DNA of 64,000 bases from the NCBI GenBank assembly GCA_028673005.1, contig CM054116.1:38666577-38730576 (forward strand), given 5' to 3'. Below the pieces are notes generated by a model. It searched no databases and was not told where the DNA came from. It worked only from the letters and a program-made list of their open reading frames with translations. The stretch is from Tanypteryx hageni (lineage: Eukaryota > Arthropoda > Insecta > Odonata > Petaluridae). Shown one piece after another: positions 34,443-46,405 of the stretch (positions within the stretch are counted from its first letter, which is position 1; every line of letters begins with the position of its first letter). The translations under genes and the position numbers were made by a program.

Positions 34443-34949
34443 CAGGGATCTCAAACTCGTGGCCCATGGGACACATGCAGCCCCCATGGTACATTTCTTC
34501 GGCGAAGTAAGCTTGTTTACACTAGACGGCCAAAACTCAAATTTATTTCTTATAAAATTTTTACTTACATCTAAGAAATTTAAGAAGTATATTAAATCAG
34601 CACTTTCAAAATATAAGCAGTTTATTGCTCAATCCGATTTATAAAAATTCTGCTCAGGTGGGTTACTAAATATATTCTTCTTGCTGTCAGCATGTTTCTT
34701 TCGTATCTGAAGAACCTAATCCTTGATGCTGAATCTAGTATTTTCGTAATGAATGGGTTTAAGGCCACATTATAGGGTTGGGACAATTTCCTCCTAGTGG
34801 AAGGGGAGAGTTAATGTCTAAAGAATATGAAATGGTGTGAGGACAGGGAAAGTATGCTGCCCACGGACTTGGTACGGTGCCTTAATGCTGCCTGCAGGTT
34901 TGGAGGACCTTCATGCCACCCACTCATCGATGTGAGTTTGAGATCCCTG
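34443..34949. mobile_element. hAT-type MITE (507 bp), 8-bp target duplication
   Basis: Ends CAGGGATCTCAAACTC and GAGTTTGAGATCCCTG are perfect 16-bp inverted repeats, flanked by ATCTAAAT (34435-34442) and ATCCAAAT (34950-34957). The ends belong to the same broad family of hAT MITE ends as 8527-8830. Non-coding. Confidence 0.85.
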
Positions 34950-34957
34950 ATCCAAAT

Positions 34958-36343
34958 GCTGAAAATCAAGAAAACTTCAATTCTCATACAAAGGTTGATA
35001 AAACCTGATGGCACCACTAAGGATGGCTGCTTTGTAGCCAAAAAGTTATGGCTGTATTTTCTAAGTTTTAAACTAGATTCCAATACAATGAGATCAATAA
35101 TTCATTTATAGAATCTAATTCCTCTCCGCATGTAGTTTTATTTCACAAATTTATCCGTGATGGTCGAGTGGTTTATTACCATGGAAAATTGCATGGACTT
35201 CAATGAGTTTCTGATGCAGCTATATGCGAATTATTGCATTCACTCATTATATATAAAAATTTATTAGAGGATGAAAGATCCAAAGATCCTAGATCCTTTA
35301 GTATCTATAACTTGAATGTTTCATGACATTATCATTATCAGTGAAAGTTTCAGTTCAAATATTTGTTGTCCTTTCTTAAAGTTCAAGCAATAGAATTTTG
35401 AAGGTTTCTCTATTTTTTTCTGATTAAAAAGAAAAAAACAGATTACATTAAAGAAAAAACTAAAGGGTGATAGGAATATAGGCGAGCACATTTTGATGGA
35501 GCCAAAAATAAGTTGACTGTGAAAAATGAGAATATAGAAAACAGGAGGTATAATAAATTCTTGGGCAATCAAATGAAATTAGTGGCAAATGTAAAGAAGT
35601 AAGAATCTTACGGTCAAATTTTGCAATATTAATAATAAATACGATGAAAAGGCATTATGGAGCATAACAAGAAAGTTGAGTTGAAATACAAAATTATAAT
35701 TGTACTAAAATAATATCATAACCATGAAGCATGTCTCGAAACTACTAAACGAAGAAAAGCTATGAAACGATATGTAATAAATTTTTATCAATCCTACAAT
35801 AACTGAAGGACTGTTTATGATGCAACAGAATTACATGATACTCTGTAAGCAGTAAAAGTTAGCTGTTTTCACCACCAATAATCAAAACAAATCCTATTAG
35901 GTTCATAAATTGTTTTCTTCAATAGAATAAGTTTACCTTCGCGTTCTCCACAACTAAAATTTATAGTTATAAAAGATGACAAAACATTCCCGCTTAAAAT
36001 TAACGGTTGCACATAACCATTCTGGGTGTCAGGGGATGATACATGGGATACATGCTGCAAACAGATACTACGTTTGCTTTCCTGAATTTTACGGCGAATA
36101 GGAATTCTTTAAAACTTCCTGATTTGGTATTATAGACATTAGCTTTATAATCACAATACCTTACAAAATTAAAACTATAGGTACGATTGAAATATAAAAT
36201 GGATATGAGACTGAGAAATATAGTACCTGATGAAAAATCTTTTTAAAACCGACAAATTTAAAATAAATGAGCTGAAATGAATCGAAAAACCAAATTCATC
36301 ACTATCATTATAAATAGCTGCTTCTTACATATAGAGGATATAT
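34958..36343. other. Intergenic DNA with a degenerate hammerhead-like core
   Basis: At 35017-35045 the text CTAAGGATGGCTGC, TTT, GTAGCCAAAA repeats the skeleton seen at 20249, 20789 and 62412 with core changes. No gene was recognised. Confidence 0.4.
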
Positions 36344-37100
36344 CATATAAAACCTAAGGTACTTCTAGAAGTGCCACAAAGCTGAAATTTGGCATGAATA
36401 TAGGCCATTAGTTACAACCTCGGTGGAAAATACGAAATTTAAGAAATAGTTATATTTAAGGGGTGTTTTTGACCCCAATGTCCCATTTTAAAAACCCATA
36501 AGAAAATCACTGAAAATGGCGCAGGGCTATATAAAATTGCTTTTTTAAATTATTTACAATTAAGATAGAGAGTCGAGACATGCACCATACAGTGGAAGAA
36601 CGAATGAAATTTATTTTTATTGAACACAAAATTCAAATCCATGCTGAATTTGCGTAAAAATTTAATTTTAATCATAAGATTATGAAAAGTTTTTCGGTTT
36701 TCAACAATGAAAAATATGAACTACCATAGCAACGACTCCAATGTCTTTCAATGGGAATTGATTTTTCATACTTCAAGAGCATTGATTTAATGCTTAGACT
36801 GCATTACAATCCATTTTATTTCTGCCAACGACGTATAAATATGACGTGATAATTTAAAATTAATTTTTTATCCGTATACGTACTAAAAGACACGAATGAT
36901 GATACCATAATTATAACACAAAATATCCTAATTTTTACATAAGTTTTAGTGTTACATATAGGCTATTGTCTTAATGATGATTATAGTTATGACTTAAAAA
37001 GGGCGATCTGAGCCACGAAACTTGAAATTCGAAAACTTGGGCCCGAGCCGATCGCACGAGAATTAGAAATTCTGGATAGTTACCTTAATATCTGGGAAAA
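36344..37100. repeat. Unclassified interspersed repeat, copy 2 (ATAAAACCTAAGGTACTTC family)
   Basis: Begins ATATAAAACCTAAGGTACTT as at 9404, then GCTGAAATTTGGCATGAATA. Shares further blocks with 58554-59310, such as CCAACGACGTATAAATATGA against CCAACGACCTATACATATGA. Right limit uncertain. Confidence 0.5.
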
Positions 37101-37870
37101 TGAAAAGTATTGACTTATTTAAATGGGCTCTATGTAATTCAAACGATTTAGCGTTGTTTATTAACATGTTTAGATCCATTTAGATCTTGGTGTATTGTGA
37201 TTTTTTAAGTTCTTGCAGTATGCAAGCACCGACAACTCGTATATGAAATAATTTCTTGTATTAAAGAGAAAGCAACAATTAACACGAAGAAATTAATTAA
37301 TCAAATTGCAAAGACAATATCAAATTTTACAATAATAAAAAGATTAGAAACTACAATAACGACAGAAATTTATTTTCTGTGTCAACATCGTATTCATATT
37401 TAATATGGCCGTCAAAAACACGTAATTACAGGGAATAATGTAGCAAGTCCAATGCAGTATAGCGTAAAAAACGAAACCATAAAAATCGTTCAATTTCGTT
37501 AACATCGAAAAAATAACCGTAATCTAATTGTGAGAATAATCTGATGGGATTAAAGTGAAATAAAGAGTTTATTCGTTATGATAATGCAATCACAATATAT
37601 GTAGTTGAATATGTTTTATATAACAGTTTGAATGGTGACATTGTACATACATACAAATACGTTTTAAGTTAAGAGAAATTAACATAATGATTTACGGTAA
37701 CGTGGGGATTAAGCTTCCGACTTGCGGGAGGCTTCACTGAAACTTTATGTAAACAACTGTGACGATCAAGAAAATGTATTTATTGTAACATCACGCTTAC
37801 ATTAACGTTTTATAGGAATTTATGCCTACCTAATCTTGTTTTAAAAGATACGTATTTAATGCAATTCTGT
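37101..37870. other. Intergenic DNA upstream of sHSP-C
   Basis: AT-rich, no gene or element end recognised. The promoter begins after it. Confidence 0.4.
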
Positions 37871-37874
37871 TGAA

Positions 37875-38090
37875 ATCAAGAATATTCCGGTAATCGCTGA
37901 ATGCAATCAACGCCGAATACTTGCTATCGAGAGAAAGCAGACGACAATTCGAGAACTATCGCGAATTTACTCGGTTGCTCTCGCCTTCATCGGGTCGATT
38001 CGTCTGCAGTTCGCGCCACTCCGACGCTGCGGAAACTTCTAGAAAGGTGTGACCATAGTGTGACGTCACGGAGACGAATCATTTAAATAC
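37875..38090 (+). promoter_or_regulatory. sHSP-C heat-shock promoter (HSEs, TATA-like box)
   Basis: A perfect HSE GAAacTTCtaGAA lies at 38032-38044, 38-50 bp upstream of a TATA-like TTTAAATAC (38082-38090), the same box variant as sHSP-A. A distal site aTCaaGAAtaTTC is at 37875-37887. GTGACGTCAC, a CRE-like palindrome, lies between (38060-38069). Confidence 0.82.
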
Positions 38091-38111
38091 ACGACCTACC
38101 CCGTGTGTATT

Positions 38112-38364
38112 CCTGTTCCAGTGGGCTTATTGGTCGTTAGTGGTCTTCAGTGGTCAGCAGCGGTTACACGCCAGGCGGGACTGTTTGATTGGTGTGAAGT
38201 TTGATTCCTACTACAGGCGATTTTCTTAAAGGTACATCTATTATAAACTGAGATCATTTACTTTCAACTAAAATTTTTCAATGAATGATTGGCCATCAAA
38301 GCTAATTTTGAAATTGATATGTTTATTAGTAACCTTTTGTAATGATTAACGAATGTGGTTTCAG
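38112..38364 (+). other. sHSP-C non-coding exon 1 and leader intron
   Basis: Leader exon inferred from about 38112 to 38231 (AAAG|GTACATC donor). The intron 38232-38364 ends GGTTTCAG directly before the ATG. The leader has repeated AGTGGTC units at 38138-38156. Confidence 0.65.
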
Positions 38365-39351
38365 ATGTCTATCCTACCGTTCCTTCTGCAAGATTCGTTG
38401 GATGATTTGGACAGGCCGCTGAGGCTTTTTGATCAGGACTTCGGTTTAGGAATGAGGCTCAATGATTTGTATCAGCCTGTCCCCAACCTAGTCCGTATTG
38501 GATACTGTCGGCCATGGCGGCACGTCGCCGGTCAACAGAGTGGTGTATCAAGTGTGCAGTCCGGTAAGGATCAATTCCAAGTCATGTTGGATGTACAACA
38601 GTTTCGGCCCGATGAGATATCTGTGAAGACAGTAGAAAACAGCATTGTCGTCGAGGGGAAACATGAAGAGAAGCAAGACGAACATGGTTTCGTGTCTCGA
38701 CATTTTGTCCGGCGATACGTGTTACCGAATGATGTGAGACCAGAAACCATAACGTCAAGTCTGTCTTCAGATGGGGTTTTAACTATTTCTGCACCAAAGG
38801 TAAATTAAAAAAAAAATTGCCATAATTCGTGGCTCGAAAATAAGAAAAAACGCTATTGAAAGTGTTTAACTATCCGGCTGACCTGAGCCATATGCCGCAA
38901 AACAATGGCGACATTTTTTGTTGAATCTGAATATTTACATTTGATGATTCCTGTTGATTCCAACTGGTTTTAATATGTGAAAGGTGATGTGCCTCTGTTC
39001 ATAAACTTAATGATTGATTTGCATTGGTATTCTATACGAGTTGCATTTAAATTAATTTTAGGTAATTATTTATATTTTATGGAGCTATTCATTTTAATTA
39101 GCATTGAATTGTGGGGAAAATAGTCCGTTAAAGGTTCTCAAGTCATTGTTTTGAAAATTTAAGTTTAAGAATTTGCAAACAGCCTATTTGGAGTATTTAT
39201 TTAACTGAAATTTGATATTTTTTTACAGGCCCTTCCAATGCCTGCAGCCAATGAGCGTGTGGTTCCCATCACACAAACAGGCGCTCCAGCAATCAAACAG
39301 GGAGAAAAAGTGAGCACTTCTCAACCCGAGAGTGAGGCTCCCAAAGAGTAA
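38365..39351 (+). CDS. Small heat shock protein C (l(2)efl-like, alpha-crystallin domain)
   Basis: A 185-residue sHSP spliced as 38365-38799 plus 39229-39351, the same exon lengths as sHSP-B (435 and 123 nt), confirming duplication of the whole gene. It starts MSILPFLLQDSLDDLDRPLR, with FDQDFGLGMRLNDLYQP, WRHVAGQQSG and the alpha-crystallin domain (about 66-145) holding EGKHEEKQDEHGFVSRHFVR and SSDGVLTISAP. The tail ALPMPAANERVVPITQTG gives the V157-P158-I159 docking motif. It differs from B at 8 of 40 tail residues and 23 of 145 others. Intron 2 (38800-39228) begins GTAAATTAA, so retention would add only two residues. It faces sHSP-D tail to tail, about 1.8 kb between stops. Confidence 0.95.
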
Positions 39352-39832
39352 AAACCATAATGCATTTATGTACCTTTTCGATTTTTATATGTTCACTGCC
39401 AGTCACTATCAAATTAGCACCGTTTTGTATTAAGTGCTAGTATAAGACTGATTTATTTTACCTTTTCTTATTAAAAGCAAGTTTCCAGTATTTGTTTAAA
39501 ACTGTTTAAGTAATACTTTCATGTATTGTTAAAAGGTCTTTCCCTTGATATACAACATTGTGTTGCAAGTACTTGTTCTTTCAATTGTCATGGTTAGGTG
39601 CTTTCAATAGGGAATGCAGACAATATGTAATAACTATGTATACTTAGCTTACTTTTTGTCTTAGTTGTCACCATTTTCAACTGTCAAAGCAGTACTAGAA
39701 TGGTCATGTGTGTAATAATATCTATGAATATGTTTAATATTAAGTAGTTGCACATTATTGCTCAAGAAGTTAATTATGAGAGTTTACCTTGTTCCTCAAC
39801 TTCATGTTGTCAGTACTTATTTGTAAATTGTC

Positions 39833-39838
39833 AATAAA
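39833..39838 (+). terminator. sHSP-C poly(A) signal AATAAA
   Basis: Canonical AATAAA 482 nt beyond the stop. The 3' UTR is much longer than that of sHSP-B and includes ATTTA-like AT-rich text. Confidence 0.55.
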
Positions 39839-40920
39839 TGTGAATCAAAAATATGATAGCTGATGTTTCTTTAAATCCCCTGCCTAGTGATTCTGCCTAA
39901 AACCTAAAAAGATGTGGTATTAAATGGATTTTATGGGGTTCTATGAATTATTACAATGTATTTGACTCAAGTTGTTAGTGTACATGGGGAAATGATGTAT
40001 GGTCTGCTTTCAGTATAAAGTTGGAAGAAAAGACCTTGGGCATTGTCTTAGTATAATAGTTAATCTGTAATATAATGGTCATAAATCCTTCACCGTAAAA
40101 TAATTTTACGGTTAAGGATTTATTACCATTTACTTACTTTGTATTGTATCACTGTGTCTCGCAACACCCTTTTATTATCTGTAATATAATGGCAATATCT
40201 AAGATTTATTTTGGCTTAATAAATTAACAACTGTTTGGTATTACCATATTTTCTAGATTATAGGCCGACCTCGAATATAAGGTGACCTATTTCAGAAGCC
40301 ACCCCAAAGAAAAAAATTTCTGGGTATCGAAACTAAATACTTCAACACCTTACCTGAGCAGTTGTTTTATCTGCAAGAACCTTCATGTTATGATAGAAGC
40401 TAATGAATAAACATACTAATTCTAATTTTGATTCACCTTATTTACATCTGACGCTCGCATACTTTTGTGCTGTTGTTAAGATTATCTCCAATCTTAAGGG
40501 GTAAAGCCGTTTCCATCCCCCTGGCTCCACTATTGTATTCTTGCAATTTTCTGTGAAGCAATGACAGTGCTCCCTGGTAGTAGTGCTGTTACACTGCCCA
40601 TCAAGATTTGCAGAGGGTCTACTTTACTCTCTATATTCTATATTTAAGTTGAAGATGAAAATTCACTGCTCTATTATAGTTTGATAACAGTATTCTTGTA
40701 TTCTGTTTGTAGCAACCATAAAAAGCTAAATTCTGAAATGTTTTATGCACCTAGTTAATGAGATACACGGGACCATGACCTCCAGTTACATAACAGGTTT
40801 TTATATGGATCACTGATCATCTCCTGAAATCTGCCATATAACCTGGTAGCACTATATTAGAAACCTTGCCACACATTTATTTAGGAAAATGATAGGTGAA
40901 GTAGAGGTTTTTTATGATTT
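39839..40920. other. Spacer between convergent sHSP-C and sHSP-D
   Basis: Holds the palindrome listed below and, from about 40249, text (TTCTAGATTATAGGCCGACC, then ATATAAGGTGACC) that looks like the end of an interspersed repeat. No coding feature. Confidence 0.45.
40073..40133. repeat. Near-perfect 29-bp-arm palindrome
   Basis: TAATGGTCATAAATCC, CCGTAAAAT and its inverse around a one-base centre, with two or three mismatches in 29 pairs. It is bracketed by a direct repeat ATCTGTAATATAATGG (40062-40077 and 40178-40193), so it may be a tiny MITE or a duplication. Confidence 0.75.
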
Positions 40921-40926
40921 TTTATT
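40921..40926 (-). terminator. sHSP-D poly(A) signal
   Basis: TTTATT on the plus strand gives AATAAA on the minus, 224 nt past the sHSP-D stop. Confidence 0.6.
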
Positions 40927-41149
40927 ACTCAATGCATAACAAATACAACATGAAATTACAAACACTGGAATGAAGCTTTAATATCTAATTCAAATTTATG
41001 CCATAGATAGATGCTTGAAATTGATTTTAAATGGAAGGCAAGATGATATCAAACGTTAACTGGCATATTTCTATAAGTTTTGCCTTTTTAATTAGCAAAT
41101 TTTTCATCCATGTTCTCTATTTGGGAATGGAAAAAGAGTAACATGGAAC

Positions 41150-41930
41150 TTATTCTTTAGATTTTTCAATTTCAACCATGCGAGTTTTTTCATTCTTCTC
41201 GTCTGCTGGAACTGGCTTCAGAGCAGGCACTCCAGTCTGAGTAATTGGAACAACTCTTTCCCTCTGATCTGGTGGAGGCTGATTCTGTGGAAAGCATTAA
41301 AAATTTTAGTGTATAGTGCTCGATGGGATACTATGATCTAAAGATCCTATGCAGATAGGCATAAGCTTATTTTTTTAAAGTTTTGTTTCATGGAGGAGAA
41401 AACAAAAAACTTGAACTTATGTTAGCAATTGAAAATGAATATTGGCGTTTCTAGGGATTTTTTCTTACCTTTTTAGGAGCGGTGATTGTGAGAACTCCAT
41501 CAGAGGAGAGGTTCGAAAGAACATTTTCAACTTCCACGTCAGTAGGTAGACCATAACGCCTCACGAAATGCCTTGAGATGAATCCATGCTCATCTTCCTT
41601 CTCTTCATGCTTCCCTTCAACTACAATTGTATTTCCCACTGTTTTCACAGACAATTCGTTGGGGGAAAATTGCTGAACATCCAGTATCACTTGAAACTGA
41701 GAGTTGTCAACTTGCATATTTGATGTTCCACTGGTTTGCCGTGTAAGATTATGCCAGGGTCGAAAGTATGACGATGGACGTAATAGGGGTAATCTGGAGC
41801 GAAGTGATGGGACGAAAAGGTCATCATGGCGTAGACCCAGTCCAAAGTTTTGATCCAGTAAGCTTTTTGTTGAAAATGTACTAGAGGTATCATCATACCA
41901 GTCACGCAAAAAATATGGTAGCATAGACAT
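41150..41930 (-). CDS. Small heat shock protein D (l(2)efl-like, alpha-crystallin domain)
   Basis: A 198-residue sHSP spliced as 41930-41469 plus 41284-41150. Its N-terminus (MSMLPYFLRDWYDD, then LLDQNFGLGLRHDDLF) is nearer to canonical l(2)efl than those of A-C, and it has a longer linker (SLRSRLPLLRPSSYFRPW). The alpha-crystallin domain is about 75-154, with EGKHEEKEDEHGFISRHFVR, an unusual RRYGLP where the neighbours have RRYVLP, and SSDGVLTITAP. Exon 3 is proline- then lysine-rich (NQPPPDQRER, V166-P167-I168, ending EKSKE) and longer than in the others. The ATG is preceded by four exonic bases (GAAG) after the acceptor. Intron 2 (41285-41468) is the shortest; retention adds five residues. 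It is transcribed toward sHSP-C. Weak heat elements suggest developmental or basal expression. Confidence 0.93.
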
Positions 41931-41934
41931 CTTC

Positions 41935-42465
41935 CTGAATGGAATGAATAATGAAGTAACGAATTAATTAATTTTTGATAATAATGTCACTGTATTCATA
42001 AAAGATTTATGAAAGATATTTTCAAGGAATTAAAGACAATTTTATAAGTAAATGTATTAAAATATGATGGGCAAAAATAATAATTTAAATATGCTCTGGA
42101 TTAATATAGCAATGGATGGAACAAATTCTGCTTAAAATTATCCGATGAATACATTTCTTAATATGTTTTGATCAAAAACGCCACAAACTACAGTGTCTTC
42201 TCTTGGTAAAAATAAATGAACTTTCACTTCATACTAATGGAAATTCAAAATCGATAGCACTAAAAATATTTTAGCATTATGCAAAACTTAAGCGATTGGA
42301 AATGATTCACAATTGGAAATCAGCTGAATTATAGCTTTTGATTACTCGCGGTATTTCCCTTATGCAATTGGAATTTTTATTTTCAAGATCGTGAAAAACT
42401 TCACCAACTCCGTGTACGTATATCTTCGCGACCCGAAAGTTTTCAATCCGCTGCGGTAACTTACC
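41935..42465 (-). other. 5' UTR intron of sHSP-D
   Basis: Minus-strand donor ATCAAG|GTAAGTTA at 42464 and acceptor ATTCAG ending at 41935. It is 530 bp, the longest leader intron of the four genes. Exon 1 would run from about 42540 to 42465 and contains AAGCAGAACC twice in tandem on the plus strand (about 42490-42510). Confidence 0.7.
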
Positions 42466-42561
42466 TTGATTAATGAAGATTATTCCAATGCAAGCAGAAC
42501 CAAGCAGAACCCGCTATCGCGAATTTCAAGAGGCTTCTGGCACAAAAGGGATCCTGCTTCT

Positions 42562-42640
42562 CTTATAAATGCAGCTGGAAGAAAGACGCAGGGATCCCAA
42601 AAAGGATTGCTTTCAAGGCTGCTCGGAAGGCTTTCCAAGA
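42562..42640 (-). promoter_or_regulatory. sHSP-D promoter (TATA box; only weak HSE-like text)
   Basis: Minus-strand TATA box ATTTATAAG at 42570-42562, about 100 bp upstream of the leader donor. Upstream GAA and TTC triplets exist (GGAAGAAAG, CGGAAGG, CTTTCC), but they are not on a regular 5-bp grid, unlike in genes A-C. The interpretation as poorly heat-inducible is inference. Confidence 0.55.
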
Positions 42641-45600
42641 TCCCAATATTTGGGGTTGATTCATACATAGGGAGACCGCGAGGTATAACTGAGGCGCAAG
42701 TCTATTATTAGTATGCTGAGAACTTTTTCAGCTGTACGACGGTGCCCCACCCACATCAACTCTAGTTCGTTACTAACCGCAAACTAGACTATAGATGTAT
42801 TACTCAATACAGCTATCAATCATAATTTTTAAAATATTGGTTAAGATTATTATTGGAGTTCTCTGCAACTTGTAATCATTATAATCCTACAACTTAAAAT
42901 CGCGTTTTCTCCGTAAACTTAGAATGGACGTTAGGTACTATAAAGACCCACAAATACCGCAGTTTCAAGTATTATTCATAAAATTTATGTAATTTATACT
43001 CAATCAGGTCATGATGTTTATATTCTCAAAAATAACGTTGAATATGAAGTTTTAAAAGGCTACATTAAATATTTTCGAACATAATTACATAGCATCGCGG
43101 TGACTATGCTAGAATTAGGTTTTTATCGCATCCTATTTCTGGGTTGAATGAGTATTTTGGTATGCTCCTTTGAAAAAAATCATGGGTCAGATTTATATTT
43201 GTAGAAGATTCACAACACGTCGCGACGCCGCCGAGTGCCACCGTAATGCGTTGTTTGATTAAAATTGAAGTTATTAGATCCTAGAAACATTGTCGTTAAT
43301 TATATTTATAGATTAACGAGTTACCATAACATATTAACAGATTTTTAAGCGCCTTTTCGAAAGTCGCAAAATTTTATCGATTCATTTAAAGCTAGAAGCT
43401 TTAAATGCGCATAAGTCCGAACAAATTTAATTTAAAAGTTATTAATTTATTGTTTAAAAACGCACTGTTGGCTGATATTCGTTGTAAATAGATATAGGAA
43501 TAAGGAGCCTCCAAACGGTATTGAAATAAATCTCACAGCATTTTAATAAATTTATCATAGGGTTACAATAAGAATTATTATAAAAAACTTTTTATTAATT
43601 TAAAAAGGTTTGTCATGCATGCAAATCTCGCTGTTAACACGGAATTGCAAAAAATGGATGAATGAGCTCCAAAAATTACCTATTAAGGAAAATGTCATTC
43701 AAAGGTTATCATGATAAACGCATCTTTACACCATGAAATTTGTTTATTGGAATAAATAACTTCATAATTAACATTGCATGGTGGTGAAGTAACATTATAT
43801 TTTATTTATTTATATTTCCTATTTAAGAACAATGACTAAAAATTAATTAAAATAAATTGTTTATTGATATAGTATCTAAGATATTTTGTGTAGAGTTATT
43901 TGAAGAACTATAGAAATTTTAAAAGATGTTACAGCCATGAAAATAGCTAAAGAATACTTATAATTTATTCATTAAATGGCAATGCTTCATACAAATTTCA
44001 GAAAAACAAGAAAACGTCATTTGCATAATATAGATGATCATTTATTTCGAACTCTAAGCAAATTTGATATTCTTACTACAAGCTTCTTTTGCTTTAAGTT
44101 GAAGCATCAACTTCTCAACTATATTTGTATTCGTTTCTACGAAAGGTTTTTATTACAGTCTAAATTTATCAATGGATATTTTACGCCACTTAAATAGATA
44201 ATAAAGTGTTTAAAGTCAAAAAGGCAGAAATAAATGTGTAAATGTAAATATTAAAATAGAGATCAGATATCCGTGAATCAGTACAAAAAATTAAGCCGTT
44301 CGAGCTCGTCAAAATCAGTACTGAATTAATCGCTGCAATTGATTATTTTATTACAGATTTTATGTATAATTTAAATTACCCATTTCTACTATACAAATAA
44401 TTGGTAAATAACGGTGAAATATATTTAAGAATTAGTAGATTATTGTTTTAAATAATACGAAACAAACGTCCAAGATTAAGTTTTGGAATAGTAATGATAA
44501 AGAAACAATGTTAACTGTTCAATAGTGAGATTTACTTTATATTATTTACAAAGGCTGACAAAGTTAGCAAAATAAATTGTATTTATTATTAGAATCATTC
44601 ATTTTTCGTGCGTATTACATAATTGCTTTGAACTGCTACCTATTAGTTAACGATAAAATACAAAGTTGCTGTCATCAGCGTTATGTGTTTTGTTTAGTTT
44701 ACAAGGGAAACACAAATTTATTTTAAAATTTAAGATATACCAATACTGTTTTTAAAATATTAAAATAGAGATAATTTGGGATATTTTGAAGCAATTCGAC
44801 TTTCCACTGTCTTGCGTGTTTGATAATGTTTCTCACAGATGGCATCGCTTTGATATAGTGAGTCGTGGAAAAGGTATGATAGCAGACGAGTTCTTTTGGT
44901 CAACTATACCTATTTATATAAATAAGAGAAATTTATCAACAATAATGGCAGTTCCTCTTTCAGCCAGTCGATAAACTTGTGAGTAATTTCTTCATTTCAT
45001 ATTTTGAATAAGTTAAATGTGAGGTGGTAATTAATCAATTGATATTATTTAGTTAGGATAACAATGATGTAATATCATCATGCACACATTTTTGAACTGT
45101 TTCATTCATGATAATATCAGTATCTAATTTTATTTCCTTATTTCAATGAAGTTTGGGAGAAACTAGATATTTTAATAGTACTGGTACTATGTTTTGTTGA
45201 ATATTGTTGTTTTTTAAAGTTAAAACGTTATTTTTTTCCATCTATATCTATTTAAAGTCACCTTGTTTAAATATGTTACCATGAAAAATGCCGAATTGTT
45301 TGTTGGGAGCATTTGTTTCAGTCATGAAGGTATTTTAAATTTTTGTGCATTTAATCTATCGCGTTGAAACCATGCACTACTCGTAATCCTAATTGAAAAA
45401 TTGTACGACTAGAAGTGTAATTCACATAATTTAAGTCAACAGTTATTTATATTTCTATAAATAATTTAATTAAAGTAATTACGGCCGGATACGCGCTTAT
45501 TTTATCATTATCAATGTTACCTAATTTGCATTAGTTTTTGCTATTGCAGATCGGTTTATTTAGTTTTATTTACTTGAGCTAAACCAGAAAATTTTAATTT

Positions 45601-46405
45601 ATATTTTTCCATAGTATATTTGTTTATTTATAAGAAACTAGGGAGATGCCCTTAAAATTCAACGTGAAAGGTTTTTGTGAAATAAAAAATTAACAAATAT
45701 ACCTTGACTTTCTTTGGATGGCAAGAAAACAAACTTTCGATCATTTAGGCGTTAGTTGTTTCAAGTTTCGAACTCCTACCATGATTTTGAGTACCTAATT
45801 TTAGTATGCGAATGATCAATATTCTACATTGAAATGTACATTGTAACGCAACGGATGTTGTTTACATTGGTTGCTATGAAAAGAATTTCTCCTCTCTCTC
45901 GTACTAATTGTAATACCATTCTAAGCACGCTTTCACCCATAAGGATTAAAATAACAATATGATTTCGAGGTCTAACAATGTAATGGGTTGGCATGACAAC
46001 ATCCCGTTAAAATGGCAAGATTTCCCCAAAATATGTGAATTAAACGTTTAACATGAGGAATTTCGAACTGTAGGCGGGAATAAATGATCAGAATAAGAAA
46101 CTTCATAGTTTTTTCTTTAAAATGGGCTAGATCCGAAGATCATAGGTTAATGCCTTCTAATTTAGATCTCAAAAAGAATAATAGCCTGCAAATCCAAAAG
46201 TCGATTTTTACGTGTTATCATATGGGAAATAGAAATGCCTACCTTGGAGTCGAGCCTAAGACTTTTTTCGAGATTTCCTTTCGTCATCATCTTACAATAT
46301 GTGAATCGATCATTCCTGCCAAACAAAAAATTAATCTCGTTCCATTATCGAGTTATTCACATTTTTATAGCGTGACAGAGCCACAAAGGGACAGAAGTAA
46401 CCTTT
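42641..46405. other. Long AT-rich intergenic stretch
   Basis: About 3.8 kb with no exon, RNA gene or transposon end that I can support. The longest frame (113 codons at 46084-46425) has no recognisable similarity and runs into the MITE that follows. Confidence 0.45.
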
